NCBI GenBank assembly: GCA_030428695.1
Contig: JAUIEM010000007.1
Location: forward strand, 1-50,066
DNA from: a bacterium
GTDB lineage: Bacteria > Planctomycetota > J058 > JAJDCP01
Direction: 5' to 3'
DNA: 50,066 nt
Shown: positions 1-16,173 of the stretch, one piece after another
How the letters are laid out: every line of letters starts with the position of its first letter
How positions within the stretch are numbered: the first letter of the stretch is position 1
Program-made: the position numbers and the translations under genes
The notes under the pieces: generated by a model
The model's database searches: none
What the model was told of the DNA's origin: nothing
Seen by the model: the letters and a program-made list of their open reading frames with translations, nothing else

Positions 1-3450
<3,450 letters not shown>

Positions 3451-3493
3451 GTCGTTCCTCCGTGGCCCGTGTTCGATCCTGGAAACCGGAAGC

Positions 3494-6400
3494 TCAGCCG
3501 GAGACGAAGTACAGCGCCCTCTCGTCGCCGATCTCGAGCCTGCAGGACTTCGCCGTCGGGCGGTATTCCGCGCCGCGCAGCTGGTCGACCTCGCTCTTGA
3601 ATTCCCCGTCGACGACCTTCCCCTCGACGCTGGACTTGTCGTCGAAGACGACTTTGATCACCGTCTCGTCGGGCATCGCGGCCTCGTTCTCCGCCGTCTT
3701 GAGCTTCGGCTTCAGCAACAAGCGCGGCGCCGGCTCGAGGTCGAGGTTGGCGACGATGAAGGGCTCGCGGTCGATGTCCTTGTCGCTCTGCCCGCCGTTG
3801 AAGGTGCCGCTCTCGTTGCCGGGGATGAAGGCGCGCAGGTTGAGCTTGCCGGGCTTGTCCGCGCGCAGCTTGGCGGTCAGGGGCGCGTTCGCGTCGCTGT
3901 TCTCCGCCTCGACGACGGTCTCTTCCTGCTCGAGCGGCACGGTCCGGCTCACCTCCTGCGCGCCCTTGATCGGCAGCACCGACCAGCGCACGAGGGGCTT
4001 GGCCTCTTCCGGCACGAGCTCGGCGCTGACGTCGAGCTCGTTGCGCGCCGGAACCGACCAGCTGACCCGCTTGAGCGGCGCGTTCGTCTCGAAGTCGTCG
4101 GCGCAGGCCACCTCCTCCGCGACCTCGTGCGACTTGTCTTCCTCCGCCTCCTCGCCGGGCTTTTGCTCTTTCCAGCGCAGCGCCAGCTTGGAGAACTGGA
4201 CCACCGTCAGCGCGACCTCGTCGCAGCGCTGCACGTGGTCCTTGATCGCGAGGCGCACGTGGACGTCCCGCAGGGCGGCGCTCGCCTCCTTGCCCTGGGC
4301 CCACAGCTTGACCCCTTCCTTGGCCAGCGCGGTGCCGGGCTCCATGGGCCCTCCACCCGGGCGGTCGGCGTCGAACAGCTCGACCCGGCTGCTCGGCTCG
4401 CCCGACGCGGCGTCGACGACGTGCAGGCAGAACTTCCCGTCGTAGTCGGCGGGCGCGACCGGGCCCAGGCTCACGTAGGCCCGGCCGTGCTCGGTGCCCT
4501 TCTGGACGTGGATGAAGCGTCCGACCTCGAGCTTCTCCTCGCCCGCCATCGGGGCGGGCTGCACGCCCTCCTGGCTGCGGCTCGGAGAGAGCTCGAGCGC
4601 GGCCGTCACCACCGTGAACACCGCCTTGTCGCCGACGGCCCGTTGCTCGCCGCTCCTCAGGCCCTTCACCCCCAGGCGCAGGGACGTGTCCTTCATCGTC
4701 GCGCTGGCGCTGCCTGGCTCGACCCAGACCGTCGTGTCTTCGTGGACCTCGAGCTCCTCGACCAGGGCGCCGTCGCGCTCCTGGTCGTACACGGCGATCC
4801 GGTCCGAGGCCTCGTTGGTCTTCTCGTCCCAGACCCACAGGACCAGGGGCACGCCGAGGTTGTCGTCGGGCTTTTTGACGACCACCTTGGCCCGCTCGCT
4901 GGCGCCCGTGCGCGGCTTGCACAGGGTGCGACCGGGATCGAGCTTCTCCGCGTACACGGCGGGCTCCGCCTCCGGGGTCTTGCAGGTGTAGACCTCGAGC
5001 GCGAGCGCGATGCTCTTGAGCTCGGCGATGGCCGGCTCGGCGGAAGCGACCGGCTCGTCGGTCAGCTTGAGCTCGAGCTCGACCTTCTCGGCGGGCTGCA
5101 GGCCGACGACGAAGAGCCGGCAGCCCTCTTCTGTCGCGAGCCTCTCGGTCGGGATCTCGTCCCCCGACTTGACCAGGGTGTAGTGCGGCGGTTGCTCGCC
5201 GTCGGACAGGTACATGTTGATGTTCGCGGGCGGCCGGGCGGCCATCACGGCCTTGCCCTTGAACGCCGGCCCGCCGGTCGCGCGCAGCGTCGCGCCGAGG
5301 CGGAAGGGCTCCTGCGGCGGAGGATCCTGGACGAGGACGATGCCCGGCGCGTCGACCTCGACCGAAGGCGTCGCGCGCACCGTGGCGTGGACCCGGTCGC
5401 CGACGGCGTCCTCGAGGTCGGCGAGACCGGCCTCGAGGACGACGTCTTCCTTCACCTCGCTCAGGGCCGTCGCCTCCAACCAGATGTCCGTCGCCTGGTT
5501 GGCGAGGTCGCTGCCGTCGATGAGCGTGCGGTTGGAGGCGTCCTTGGCGGCGAAGAGCGACACGTTCGGCTCGCCCGCCACGCGGATCACCAGCTTGCCC
5601 GCGAAGTCGTCCGGCGCGGCCTGCAGCAGCCGCAGGTGCAGGCGTTTCGAGGCCTCCTGCTCGGGGGCGAGGTCGAGCAGGGCCCCGGGCGTCAGCTTGG
5701 CCGCGTCGAGCTGCTCGGTCTCCTCGGCATCGAACAGCTGCAGGGTCAGCTCGACGCAGGTCAGCTTGTCGACGGCCGGCCCGCCGATCGGCACGTTGCC
5801 GCCGTCCAGGGTCAGGCGCAGCTCGGTGCCCTCGACCGCGGCGCTCGGGGCGCGGCCCTCGATGCTGAAGACCTTGCCGGCGTTGAGATCCTGGCCGGAG
5901 AGCTGCACCTCCTCGCCGACCTCGGTGCCGAGGTCGTCGAACAGCACCACCTTGCCCTTGTCGACCACCTCGAGCAGGCCGGTGCCGTCGAAGTCCCCGC
6001 GCACACCGACCGACACCTGCAGGCGCTGGTGCTCCGGCTCGAGCTTGCCTTGCAGGTAGTCCTTGCGCACCAGCACCAGCTTCGGAGCCGCGATCTCGAC
6101 GAACGGCGTCGCGCGCACCTTGACCGGGAGCTGGGCGGTCTTGACCCCCGCGAGCGTCTCCGGGAACGAGAAGGTCAAGGTGGTCTCGCCGGGCCTCTTC
6201 GGCTGGATGTCGAACCGGGGCCGCGCCAGCGACGGGACCTCGGTGTCGACCTCGACGGCCTCGATCAGCCCGGGCGGCTCGGAGCTGACGCCGACGCGCT
6301 CGTTCGGCTCGGGGTAGGGCGTCAGCGACAGATGCAGGGGCAGCCCGCGAGGCTTGTCCATGTCGAGCACGACCTCGGCGAGGCCGGCCTCCTGCTCGAC

Positions 6401-6517
6401 GATGACGATCCCGTAGCTCTTGGGAGGGACCTCGACCTCGTTGTCGCATCCCGAGCTGACCTCGAGGTCCTGGCCGCGTTCGAGCGCGAGCTTCTTCTTC
6501 GGCATGGAGTCATTCAT
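3494..6517 (-). CDS. Beta-rich repeat protein, unknown function
   Basis: A 1007-aa protein with no signal peptide or membrane segment. The start at 6517 is chosen for its GGGAGAGG ribosome site; the open frame runs further upstream to about 8005, but that part is antisense to other genes. At least five units of roughly 120-150 residues recur with loosely similar pieces: a strand such as VRATPFVEIAAP or VRATPSVEVDAP opening a unit, a middle with VVDKGKVVLFDD-like text, and a closing ELRLTL or SLRLGVKG strand. This suggests tandem immunoglobulin-like beta sandwiches. It sits immediately upstream of the nitrilase-like gene, so the two may act together, perhaps as a carrier and its enzyme. That partnership is inference; no catalytic motif is visible here. 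Confidence 0.65.
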   Translation of the reverse strand: MNDSMPKKKLALERGQDLEVSSGCDNEVEVPPKSYGIVIVEQEAGLAEVVLDMDKPRGLPLHLSLTPYPEPNERVGVSSEPPGLIEAVEVDTEVPSLARPRFDIQPKRPGETTLTFSFPETLAGVKTAQLPVKVRATPFVEIAAPKLVLVRKDYLQGKLEPEHQRLQVSVGVRGDFDGTGLLEVVDKGKVVLFDDLGTEVGEEVQLSGQDLNAGKVFSIEGRAPSAAVEGTELRLTLDGGNVPIGGPAVDKLTCVELTLQLFDAEETEQLDAAKLTPGALLDLAPEQEASKRLHLRLLQAAPDDFAGKLVIRVAGEPNVSLFAAKDASNRTLIDGSDLANQATDIWLEATALSEVKEDVVLEAGLADLEDAVGDRVHATVRATPSVEVDAPGIVLVQDPPPQEPFRLGATLRATGGPAFKGKAVMAARPPANINMYLSDGEQPPHYTLVKSGDEIPTERLATEEGCRLFVVGLQPAEKVELELKLTDEPVASAEPAIAELKSIALALEVYTCKTPEAEPAVYAEKLDPGRTLCKPRTGASERAKVVVKKPDDNLGVPLVLWVWDEKTNEASDRIAVYDQERDGALVEELEVHEDTTVWVEPGSASATMKDTSLRLGVKGLRSGEQRAVGDKAVFTVVTAALELSPSRSQEGVQPAPMAGEEKLEVGRFIHVQKGTEHGRAYVSLGPVAPADYDGKFCLHVVDAASGEPSSRVELFDADRPGGGPMEPGTALAKEGVKLWAQGKEASAALRDVHVRLAIKDHVQRCDEVALTVVQFSKLALRWKEQKPGEEAEEDKSHEVAEEVACADDFETNAPLKRVSWSVPARNELDVSAELVPEEAKPLVRWSVLPIKGAQEVSRTVPLEQEETVVEAENSDANAPLTAKLRADKPGKLNLRAFIPGNESGTFNGGQSDKDIDREPFIVANLDLEPAPRLLLKPKLKTAENEAAMPDETVIKVVFDDKSSVEGKVVDGEFKSEVDQLRGAEYRPTAKSCRLEIGDERALYFVSG

Positions 6518-6723
6518 CAGACCTCTCCCGCTGTCACTGGCTTCGACGCGTTGGGTGGGCCCCTCTATCGTACCGTGCGCGAGTCCCGCGCGCGGCCCGG
6601 CGCTGGAGGACATGCACCCGACGCCGGCTGCGGAGCTTCCGCCGCGGAGCCTCCCCCGCGGCCCGAGCGCCCGCTCGACGAACAAGGGCGCGCCTTGTGT
6701 CCGAGTCCCGATCGCGGTCACGA

Positions 6724-7134
6724 TCACTCGGGCAGCGCGCCGAAACCCGGTGCGGCGGCGAGCCGATCTTCCCAACGGGCTCGGCTCGCCAGAAAAATAT
6801 GCGCGGTGGGCTCCTGTTCGACCTCGTCGTCCAGGCTGCCCGCCGGCACCATCACCCGCGCGCCCCCCGACTGCGCGGTGGGCAGGGCGGAGCCACACGA
6901 CCTGCAGAAGCTCCTGCTGTGCTGGCTCTCGGGCAGACGGAACACCTGCACCGCGTCCTCGCCGGAATCCCAGACCAGCTTCGCCGCCCCGGAGAACAGG
7001 TTGGCGGCGTGTGCCGACCCGGTGCCCTTCCGGCAACGGCTGCAGTGGCACAGGTAGAAGCTCTCGAATGCACCCTCCACACGAAACCTCACCACACCGC
7101 ACAGGCACGAGCCCCTGAGTTCCTGCTCCGCCAT
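6724..7134 (-). CDS. GFA/CENP-V family zinc protein
   Basis: A 136-aa protein of the glutathione-dependent formaldehyde-activating (GFA) fold. The full set of zinc cysteines is present: CxC at 10/12, CxCxxC at 29/31/34 and CxxC at 77/80. The start at 7134 has AGGAGGAAGG upstream. Most family members of this size have unknown substrates, and glutathione-formaldehyde chemistry should not be assumed. It stands alone between a minus-strand gene and a divergent signalling operon. The 207 bases downstream (6518-6723) and the 286 bases upstream (7135-7420) hold no gene or site I can support. Confidence 0.85.
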   Translation of the reverse strand: MAEQELRGSCLCGVVRFRVEGAFESFYLCHCSRCRKGTGSAHAANLFSGAAKLVWDSGEDAVQVFRLPESQHSRSFCRSCGSALPTAQSGGARVMVPAGSLDDEVEQEPTAHIFLASRARWEDRLAAAPGFGALPE

Positions 7135-7420
7135 CGAGGGCCTTCCTCCTGGTTGGAGGCGCCGCACCTGCGAGAACACGCCCCCTCGTTCCGGTGCGCA
7201 TGCGAGCGCAACGGGACGGGGGTGTCAAGAGCGATGTCGGGGAGCCGGGCGGGATCCCTCGCGCCAGCCCCGCCAGCGGCCGGTCTCGGAGTGGCCCGGG
7301 CCGACGCCCGGCGTCCTGCACCGACCGGCCGCGACGAGGCCCACCGCGGAGCGGCCTGACTATCCGTTGATGCCTCCCCTGCCGCGCGGTAGCTTGGCGG
7401 GGGCGAGGGGAGGACGGGCC

Positions 7421-8329
7421 GTGCTGCGAACACTGACGGGCGTCGCGCTGCTGGTCACCCTGTGTGGCTGCGACGCCGACCCCGACCCGGTCGAGGCCTC
7501 GGCCTACGCCTGGCCCAGCGCCCCGCCGATCAGCGACAGCCTGCACCTCGCGCTCGGCCCGACGACCGACCCCGCGCTCGAGCGTTGGTTCGTGCGCCTC
7601 GCCAGCTACCTCGAGGCAGCGACGGCGCGCGGGCGGGAGCGGGGCATCGCGGTCGGCGTCAGCCGCGCCGCGAGCGAGGAGGAGCTGCGCGCGGGTCTGG
7701 TCGACGGGCGCTACCACCTGGCCTTCACCGGCCCGCTGTTCGCCGTGCGCCTGCGCGACGACCCGCGCCTCGCCGGGGCCGAGCTGCTCGCGACCAGCGT
7801 GATGGACGCCGGGACCAGCACGCGCAGCTACCTGGTCGCCCGCGAGGACGCGCCCTACACCGACCTGCTCGATCTCGAGGGGGCGACGCTGGTTGCGCCG
7901 GATCCCGGCTCGATCGCGGGCTACATCTTCCCGCGCTCCTGCGCCGCGCGGCTGCGCTTCCACCCCGACCACTTCTTCGGTCCGGTGCGCTTCCTCGGCA
8001 GCCACGACAGCTGCCTGGTCGCGGTGCTGCGCGAGCCCGGGGTGGTCGCCGGCCTGCCGAGCACCCAGTTCGGCTTCGACACCTCGATCGCGCAGAACGG
8101 GCTCAAGGTGCTCGCGAAGTCGAACCCGATCCCCAACGCCCCGCTGATCGCGGGCCCGACGGTTCCGGCCAGCGACCGCGACCTGGTGCGGGCGGCGCTG
8201 CTGAACCTAGACGACGGGGACGGGGCGGGGCTGTTGCGCGGCGAGCTCCCGATCCACGGCTGGGTCCCGCCGGCGGCGCGCTCCTACGACGACCTCGCGC
8301 GGCTGGTCGATGCCGTGCGGGAGGACTGA
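7421..8329 (+). CDS. PhnD-like periplasmic binding lipoprotein
   Basis: A 302-aa exported lipoprotein resembling phosphate/phosphonate-type (PhnD) substrate-binding proteins. The GTG at 7421 is preferred over ATGs at 7367/7370 because GGGGAGGA precedes it and it puts a compact signal peptide (LRTLTGVALLVTLCGC) directly at the N-terminus; Cys of LCGC would be lipidated. Family features are the YHLAFTGPLFAVR segment and GATLVAPDPGSIAGYIFPR, matching the typical 'laG..va..dp.S.sG...P' region of PhnD proteins. No ABC permease or ATPase lies nearby. Instead the gene is 3 bases before a sensor kinase, so it probably presents a ligand to that kinase. The ligand cannot be read from sequence. Confidence 0.8.
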   Translation: MLRTLTGVALLVTLCGCDADPDPVEASAYAWPSAPPISDSLHLALGPTTDPALERWFVRLASYLEAATARGRERGIAVGVSRAASEEELRAGLVDGRYHLAFTGPLFAVRLRDDPRLAGAELLATSVMDAGTSTRSYLVAREDAPYTDLLDLEGATLVAPDPGSIAGYIFPRSCAARLRFHPDHFFGPVRFLGSHDSCLVAVLREPGVVAGLPSTQFGFDTSIAQNGLKVLAKSNPIPNAPLIAGPTVPASDRDLVRAALLNLDDGDGAGLLRGELPIHGWVPPAARSYDDLARLVDAVRED

Positions 8330-8332
8330 CGG

Positions 8333-9952
8333 ATGGGCATCCAGGGACGCCTGAACCTCGCCGTCGGCCTGTCCGCCCTCGCCGGGCTCGTGCTGTTCAC
8401 ATTCTACAACTTCTACCGCGAGCAGGAGATCTACGAGCGCGAGGTGATCGTGCGCAAGGGCATCGCGGTCGGCAAGGCGCTGTCCGTGCCCTGCCTGCAG
8501 TACCTGGTCGACGAGCGCCAGGAGCAGATCGACGACTACCTCGCGAAGTTCCAGGGCACCGAGCTCGACCTCCTGTACATCAGCGTCCATGACCGCCAGG
8601 GCCAGGTCGTCTCCCACAGCGACGCGTGGCAGTTCGCCTGGCAGCACTTCCATCCGCGCGACCGCTTCACCCAGGCGGCGCTCGAGGCCCAGGAGCCGTT
8701 CGTCCAGCGCTTCTATGACGAGGCCCTCGGTCAGCTGGTCGCCGACGTCGCGCTGCCCCTGCGCAAGGGCGGGGTGCGATGGGGGACGATCCGCCTCGGC
8801 CTGAGCTTCGAGCGGGCGGAGCGCTCGGCCCTCGGCGCGACCCTGGTCGGGGTGCTCGCCAGCCTGATCATGGTCGCGGCGTTGTTGATCTTCCTGCGCT
8901 GGTGGGTCAGCCGCGACCTGATCGATCCCATCCTGCGCCTGTCCGACGCCCTGAGCCGGCTGCGGGGGGGGGAGCTGGTCAAGGTCAACGTCAAGGAAGG
9001 CGGCGAGCTCGGCACCCTCCTGCAGAACTTCAACCAGGCGATCAGCGTGCTGCACGAGAGCCAGGACATGCGCGAGAAGCTCGAGCGCATCGAGAAGATC
9101 ACCCGCAGCCACGAACGCCTCGAGCAGGCCCACGTCGAGCTGACCAAGGCCCACCTCGGGCTCGAGGCCGCCCACGCCGAGCTGCGCAACGCGAAGGACC
9201 AGCTCGTCCGCAGCGAGAAGCTGGTCGGCCTCGGCCGGCTGACGGCGGGGCTCGCCCACGAGATCAACAACCCGGTCAACTACATCTCGAACTCCATCCT
9301 GCCGCTGCAGGAGGCCCTGCAGCGGGTGCTCGACCACTTCGCGGAGCGCGACGACGTCGACGAGGAGATCGCCGAGGACCTGCAGGACATGCAGACCAGC
9401 CTGAGCCTGATCAGCAAGGGCATCTCCCGGACGTCGCGGATCATCAGCGACCTGCGCGACTTCTCGTACATGGGCCCGGCGAAGATCGAGAATTTCGACG
9501 TCCACGAGGAGATCGAGAAGGCGCTGACCCTGCTCGGAGCCAAGCTGCGCAACGTCGAGCTCGAGAAGAAGTTCTGCTCGGTGACGCGAATTGAGGGCTA
9601 CCCAGGATTGATGGGACAGGTTATCCTGAACCTCCTGCACAACGCCGTGCAGGCCATGGACGGACGAGGCAAGATCGCGATCACGACCCGGGTGGTCGAC
9701 TCCGGGCTCGCCATCGCCATCGAGGACACCGGCGAAGGGATCCCCCCCGAGAACCTCGGGCGGATCTTCGACCCCTTCTTCACCTCCAAAGAGGTCGGAA
9801 AGGGCACCGGGCTGGGGCTGTGGGTCAGCCATGAGTTCATCGAGCGCCACCACGGCAGCATCGGCGTCGAGAGCAAGATCGGCAAAGGCACGACCTTCAC
9901 GGTCGTCCTGCCGCTAGAGCAACCGCGCGAGCCTGTCGAGACGGCTCCGTAG
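8333..9952 (+). CDS. Membrane sensor histidine kinase
   Basis: A 539-aa kinase. Order: transmembrane helix about 7-27, extracytoplasmic sensor domain about 28-165 (VHDRQGQVVSHSD text is like a single-Cache/PAS sensor), second helix about 167-188, HAMP linker to about 242, heptad-rich coiled coil to about 297, HisKA with phospho-accepting His309 in AGLAHEINNP, then HATPase with DTGEGIPPENLGRIFDPFFTSK and GTGLGLWVS boxes. The AHEINNP form is typical of NtrB-like kinases that pair with sigma-54 activators, and such an activator follows 15 bases later. It most likely senses the neighbouring PhnD-like lipoprotein and phosphorylates the downstream regulator. Confidence 0.92.
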   Translation: MGIQGRLNLAVGLSALAGLVLFTFYNFYREQEIYEREVIVRKGIAVGKALSVPCLQYLVDERQEQIDDYLAKFQGTELDLLYISVHDRQGQVVSHSDAWQFAWQHFHPRDRFTQAALEAQEPFVQRFYDEALGQLVADVALPLRKGGVRWGTIRLGLSFERAERSALGATLVGVLASLIMVAALLIFLRWWVSRDLIDPILRLSDALSRLRGGELVKVNVKEGGELGTLLQNFNQAISVLHESQDMREKLERIEKITRSHERLEQAHVELTKAHLGLEAAHAELRNAKDQLVRSEKLVGLGRLTAGLAHEINNPVNYISNSILPLQEALQRVLDHFAERDDVDEEIAEDLQDMQTSLSLISKGISRTSRIISDLRDFSYMGPAKIENFDVHEEIEKALTLLGAKLRNVELEKKFCSVTRIEGYPGLMGQVILNLLHNAVQAMDGRGKIAITTRVVDSGLAIAIEDTGEGIPPENLGRIFDPFFTSKEVGKGTGLGLWVSHEFIERHHGSIGVESKIGKGTTFTVVLPLEQPREPVETAP

Positions 9953-9967
9953 CCCGCCGGAGAAGGC

Positions 9968-11388
<1,421 letters not shown>

Positions 11389-11389
<1 letters not shown>

Positions 11390-12396
11390 TGCCCCCGCCC
11401 GGCATCGTCATCCTCGGCATGCACCGCGCCGGCACCTCCCTGGTCGCCGAGCTCGCCGCCCGGTGGGGGGCGGCGCCCGGTCCGAGCCTGCCGGCCGACC
11501 GCTGGAATCCCCGCGGCTACGGGGAATCCCGGCCGCTGGTCGCCTTCGACGAAGAGCTGCTCGCACGCCTCGGCGCCCACTGGAGCGTGCCGCCAACCGC
11601 CGCCGCCGTCGCCGGCCTGGCGGCGGATCCCGCGCTGGTCGAGCGGGGCCGGAGGCTGCTCGCCGGGCTCCCGTCCCCGTGGCTGCTCAAGGACCCGCGG
11701 CTCGCTTTCCTCCTGCCCTTCTGGAAACGCGTCTGGGGCGACCCCGCCGTGCTGGTCACCGTCCGGCATCCGGCCGCCGTCGCCGCTTCGCTCGCCCGCC
11801 GCGACCGCTTCGGCGGGCTGCGCTCGCGGGTCCTGTGGCGCTGGAGCTACGGGCGCATCCTGGCGGAGGCCCCCGCCGGCTGTCTGTTCCTGTCCTACGA
11901 GCGCCTGCTCGCGGCGCCCGAGGAAGAATGCGCGCGGCTGGCCGGCTTCCTCCGCGGCCGCTGGCCGGAGCGCGCTCCCGCCCAGCCCCTGGCGGCGGCG
12001 ATCGACCCCGCGCTGACCCACGCGCCGCCGGCCGAGGAGGATCCGCACCACGCCGCCCTGCTCGCGCTGCTCGACGGCGCCGCGCCCCCGGCCTGGGAGC
12101 CCGCGCCCTGGGAGCGCATCCACCTCGAGGAGTGCCACGCGGCGGACCTCCTGCGCGGCGAGCTGGTCGGCCTGCGCGCCGCCGAGGTTGAACGCGCGCG
12201 GCTGCGGCGCGAGCTCGCCGCGACCCGCGCCGAGCGCGACGCCCTTCGCGACCGCGGGGACGCCCTCGCCCGGCGTCTTCGCGCCCTCGAGGAGAGCGCC
12301 TGGCAGCGGCTGGGGGAGGCCGGGCGGAACCAGCTCGCGCGGCTCGAGCAGGGCTGGCGGAAGGTCGCCCGGAGGCTGCGCGAGCGGGGAGGATGA
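11389..12396 (+). CDS. Sulfotransferase-like protein with C-terminal coiled coil
   Basis: A 335-aa protein. The GTG start overlaps the upstream TAG, implying translational coupling. [15 protein letters not shown] near the N-terminus is the 5'-phosphosulfate (PAPS) loop, and [17 protein letters not shown] resembles the 3'-phosphate motif (R...S). [15 protein letters not shown] matches the 'lKdPr' element common in this superfamily. After about residue 265 the protein becomes an Arg/Glu/Ala-rich coiled coil (roughly 270-330), which is not part of the usual fold and may mediate tethering. Such proteins often modify surface polysaccharides, but acceptor and product are unknown. The ATG at residue 11 would cut into the P-loop strand, so GTG is preferred. 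Confidence 0.75.
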
Positions 12397-12480
12397 CGGG
12401 CTCTCCGGGAGACCCGGGGTACCGTCTCCGGCTTCGCCCGCATACCCGCGCACCCGCCTGCGCGGCGGGCTTCCGAATGT

Positions 12481-12533
12481 TGACGGAAAAGTCCGCAATG
12501 AATCTTGACAATTTTGTACGCATTTCGAAAATC
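12481..12533 (+). promoter_or_regulatory. suf operon control region: two TTGAC-N6-GT direct repeats and a promoter
   Basis: Two copies of TTGAC-N6-GT-N-CGCA-N-T lie 25 bp apart (from 12481 and from 12506). The second supplies the -35 box TTGACA (12506-12511), followed after 16 bases by a weak -10 GAAAAT (12528-12533). Transcription would start near 12540, about 20 bases before the Rrf2 start. The arrangement suits autoregulation by the Rrf2 protein. Binding is inferred; the repeats are visible. Confidence 0.5.
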
Positions 12534-12559
12534 CGTGCAGGAGAGCACGGAGGCGGCAG

Positions 12560-13024
12560 GTGAAGTTCTCATCCCAAGAGGAATACGGTCTGCGCTGCAT
12601 GCTGCAGATGGCCCGTCACGGCGAGTCCGTGACGATCACCGAGCTGGCGGGCGCCGAGCGGCTGACGCCCGCCCACGTCGCGAAGCTCCTGCGCATCCTG
12701 CGCAACGCCGACCTGGTCCAGAGCACCCGCGGCCAGCACGGCGGCTACCGGCTCGCGCGGCCGGCCGAGGAGATCAGCGTGTACGAGATCCTGACCGCCC
12801 TCGGCGGCCGGCTCTACTCGCAGGACTTCTGCCAGCGCCACAGCGGCAAGGGCTCCGACTGCGTCCACACGGTCGACTGCAGCATCCGCTCCCTGTGGGC
12901 GGGCATCGATCGGCTGGTCGGGCGGGTGCTGACCAAGTGTATGCTCGCCGACCTGACCTGCAGCGAGAACGCGATGCAAGAGTGGGTCGCCGAGCACATC
13001 GACGCGGCCGCGGTCACATCTTGA
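12560..13024 (+). CDS. Rrf2-family Fe-S regulator of the suf operon
   Basis: A 154-aa protein starting at GTG with GGAGG seven bases upstream. The N-terminal winged helix (MKFSSQEEYGLRCMLQMA, then HVAKLLRILRNADLV) and the wing with RGQHGGYRLARP are classic Rrf2/IscR. Three cysteines, C91, C101 and C107, sit where IscR binds its cluster, though with different spacing (x9, x5 rather than x5, x5). It heads a SUF operon, so it probably senses Fe-S status and represses or tunes suf. Calling it SufR or IscR would over-interpret the spacing. Two further cysteines (C127, C134) lie in the C-terminal helix. Confidence 0.9.
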   Translation: MKFSSQEEYGLRCMLQMARHGESVTITELAGAERLTPAHVAKLLRILRNADLVQSTRGQHGGYRLARPAEEISVYEILTALGGRLYSQDFCQRHSGKGSDCVHTVDCSIRSLWAGIDRLVGRVLTKCMLADLTCSENAMQEWVAEHIDAAAVTS

Positions 13025-13033
13025 GGAGATGAG

Positions 13034-13931
13034 ATGGGCAAGATCCTGACCGATCCCCAGCCGATCGAGATCCACGGCCTGAACCGGCGCGTGGTCCACA
13101 TCCGTTGGCGCGACGGCGCCGAGAGCGTGTACCGCGCCGCCGAGCTGCGCGCGGTCTGTCCCTGCGCGAGCTGCTACGACCCGCGCGGCGACGGCAAGGG
13201 ACCGGTGGTGACGCCGGCGGTGGTCGCGGTGTCGATGGCGCCGGTCGGGCGCTATGCGCTGCAGATCTCCTGGAGCGACGGCCACACCTCGGGCATCTAC
13301 CCGTTCCGCTTCCTGCACGATGACTGCGCGGGCCGGCTCCCCTCCGATCCCAAGCTGCTCGTCGAAGAGGCAGCGGAAGCCCCCGCCGAGGACGACGCCG
13401 TGCCCGCCGCCCGCCGGGTCACCCCCGACACGACGATGGCCCGCGTCCTCGAGCTCTACCCCTCGGCCCAGCGCGCGCTGTTCCAGCGCTTCCACATCGG
13501 CGGCTGCAACAGCTGCGGTTTCGAGCCGAGCGACACCCTCGCGGAGGTGTGTCGAAAGCGGAACGTGCCCGATGTCGCGCAGGTGATCGCCCTGATCTAC
13601 GCGGCGGGCAGCTACGACGAGCGGCTGCTGCTCGGCGTCGACCAGCTGCGCGCCTGGCGCGCCGCCGGTGAGCCCCACACGCTGTTCGACGTGCGCCGCC
13701 CCGACGAGATCGCCCAGGGCGCGATCGAGGGCGCCGAGCCGCTGACCGAAGAACGCAAATCCCAGCTCAAAGAATCCGGGGACAAAGCCGCCCGCCTGGT
13801 CTTCTACTGCGCGAGCGGCGTCCGCAGCCTCGACGTCGCGGCCTGGTTCGCCGGCCACGGCTTCAGCGGCGCGAAGAGCCTCGACGGAGGCTACCGCGCC
13901 TGGCGGGCCTCGACCCAAGGAGCACACCACC

Positions 13932-13942
<11 letters not shown>
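13034..13942 (+). CDS. DUF971 - CxxC domain - rhodanese fusion in the suf operon
   Basis: A 302-aa three-part protein. Residues 10-100 are a DUF971 (GBBH-like N-terminal) domain with CPCASC at 42-47 and [17 protein letters not shown]. Residues about 127-190 resemble DUF1858/ScdA-N-like helices ([14 protein letters not shown]) with CNSC at 158-161. Residues about 195-292 are a rhodanese with the persulfide loop CASGVRS (Cys259) and DGGYRAW near the end. DUF971 proteins occur near Fe-S and Mrp/ApbC genes; rhodaneses carry sulfane sulfur. The fusion sits between the regulator and sufB and overlaps sufB by 11 bases, so a role in sulfur delivery or cluster handling is likely but inferred. Confidence 0.85.
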
Positions 13943-15368
<1,426 letters not shown>

Positions 15369-15410
15369 GCCGCCTCGCGACACACAAAGACTAGAAAGAG
15401 AGACCTCACC

Positions 15411-16169
<759 letters not shown>

Positions 16170-16173
16170 CACG

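Noticed and set aside
6518..8005. N-terminal extension of the beta-repeat gene
   Set aside because: The frame is open but runs antisense through the PhnD-like gene and the GFA gene region. The ATG at 6517 has a strong ribosome site.
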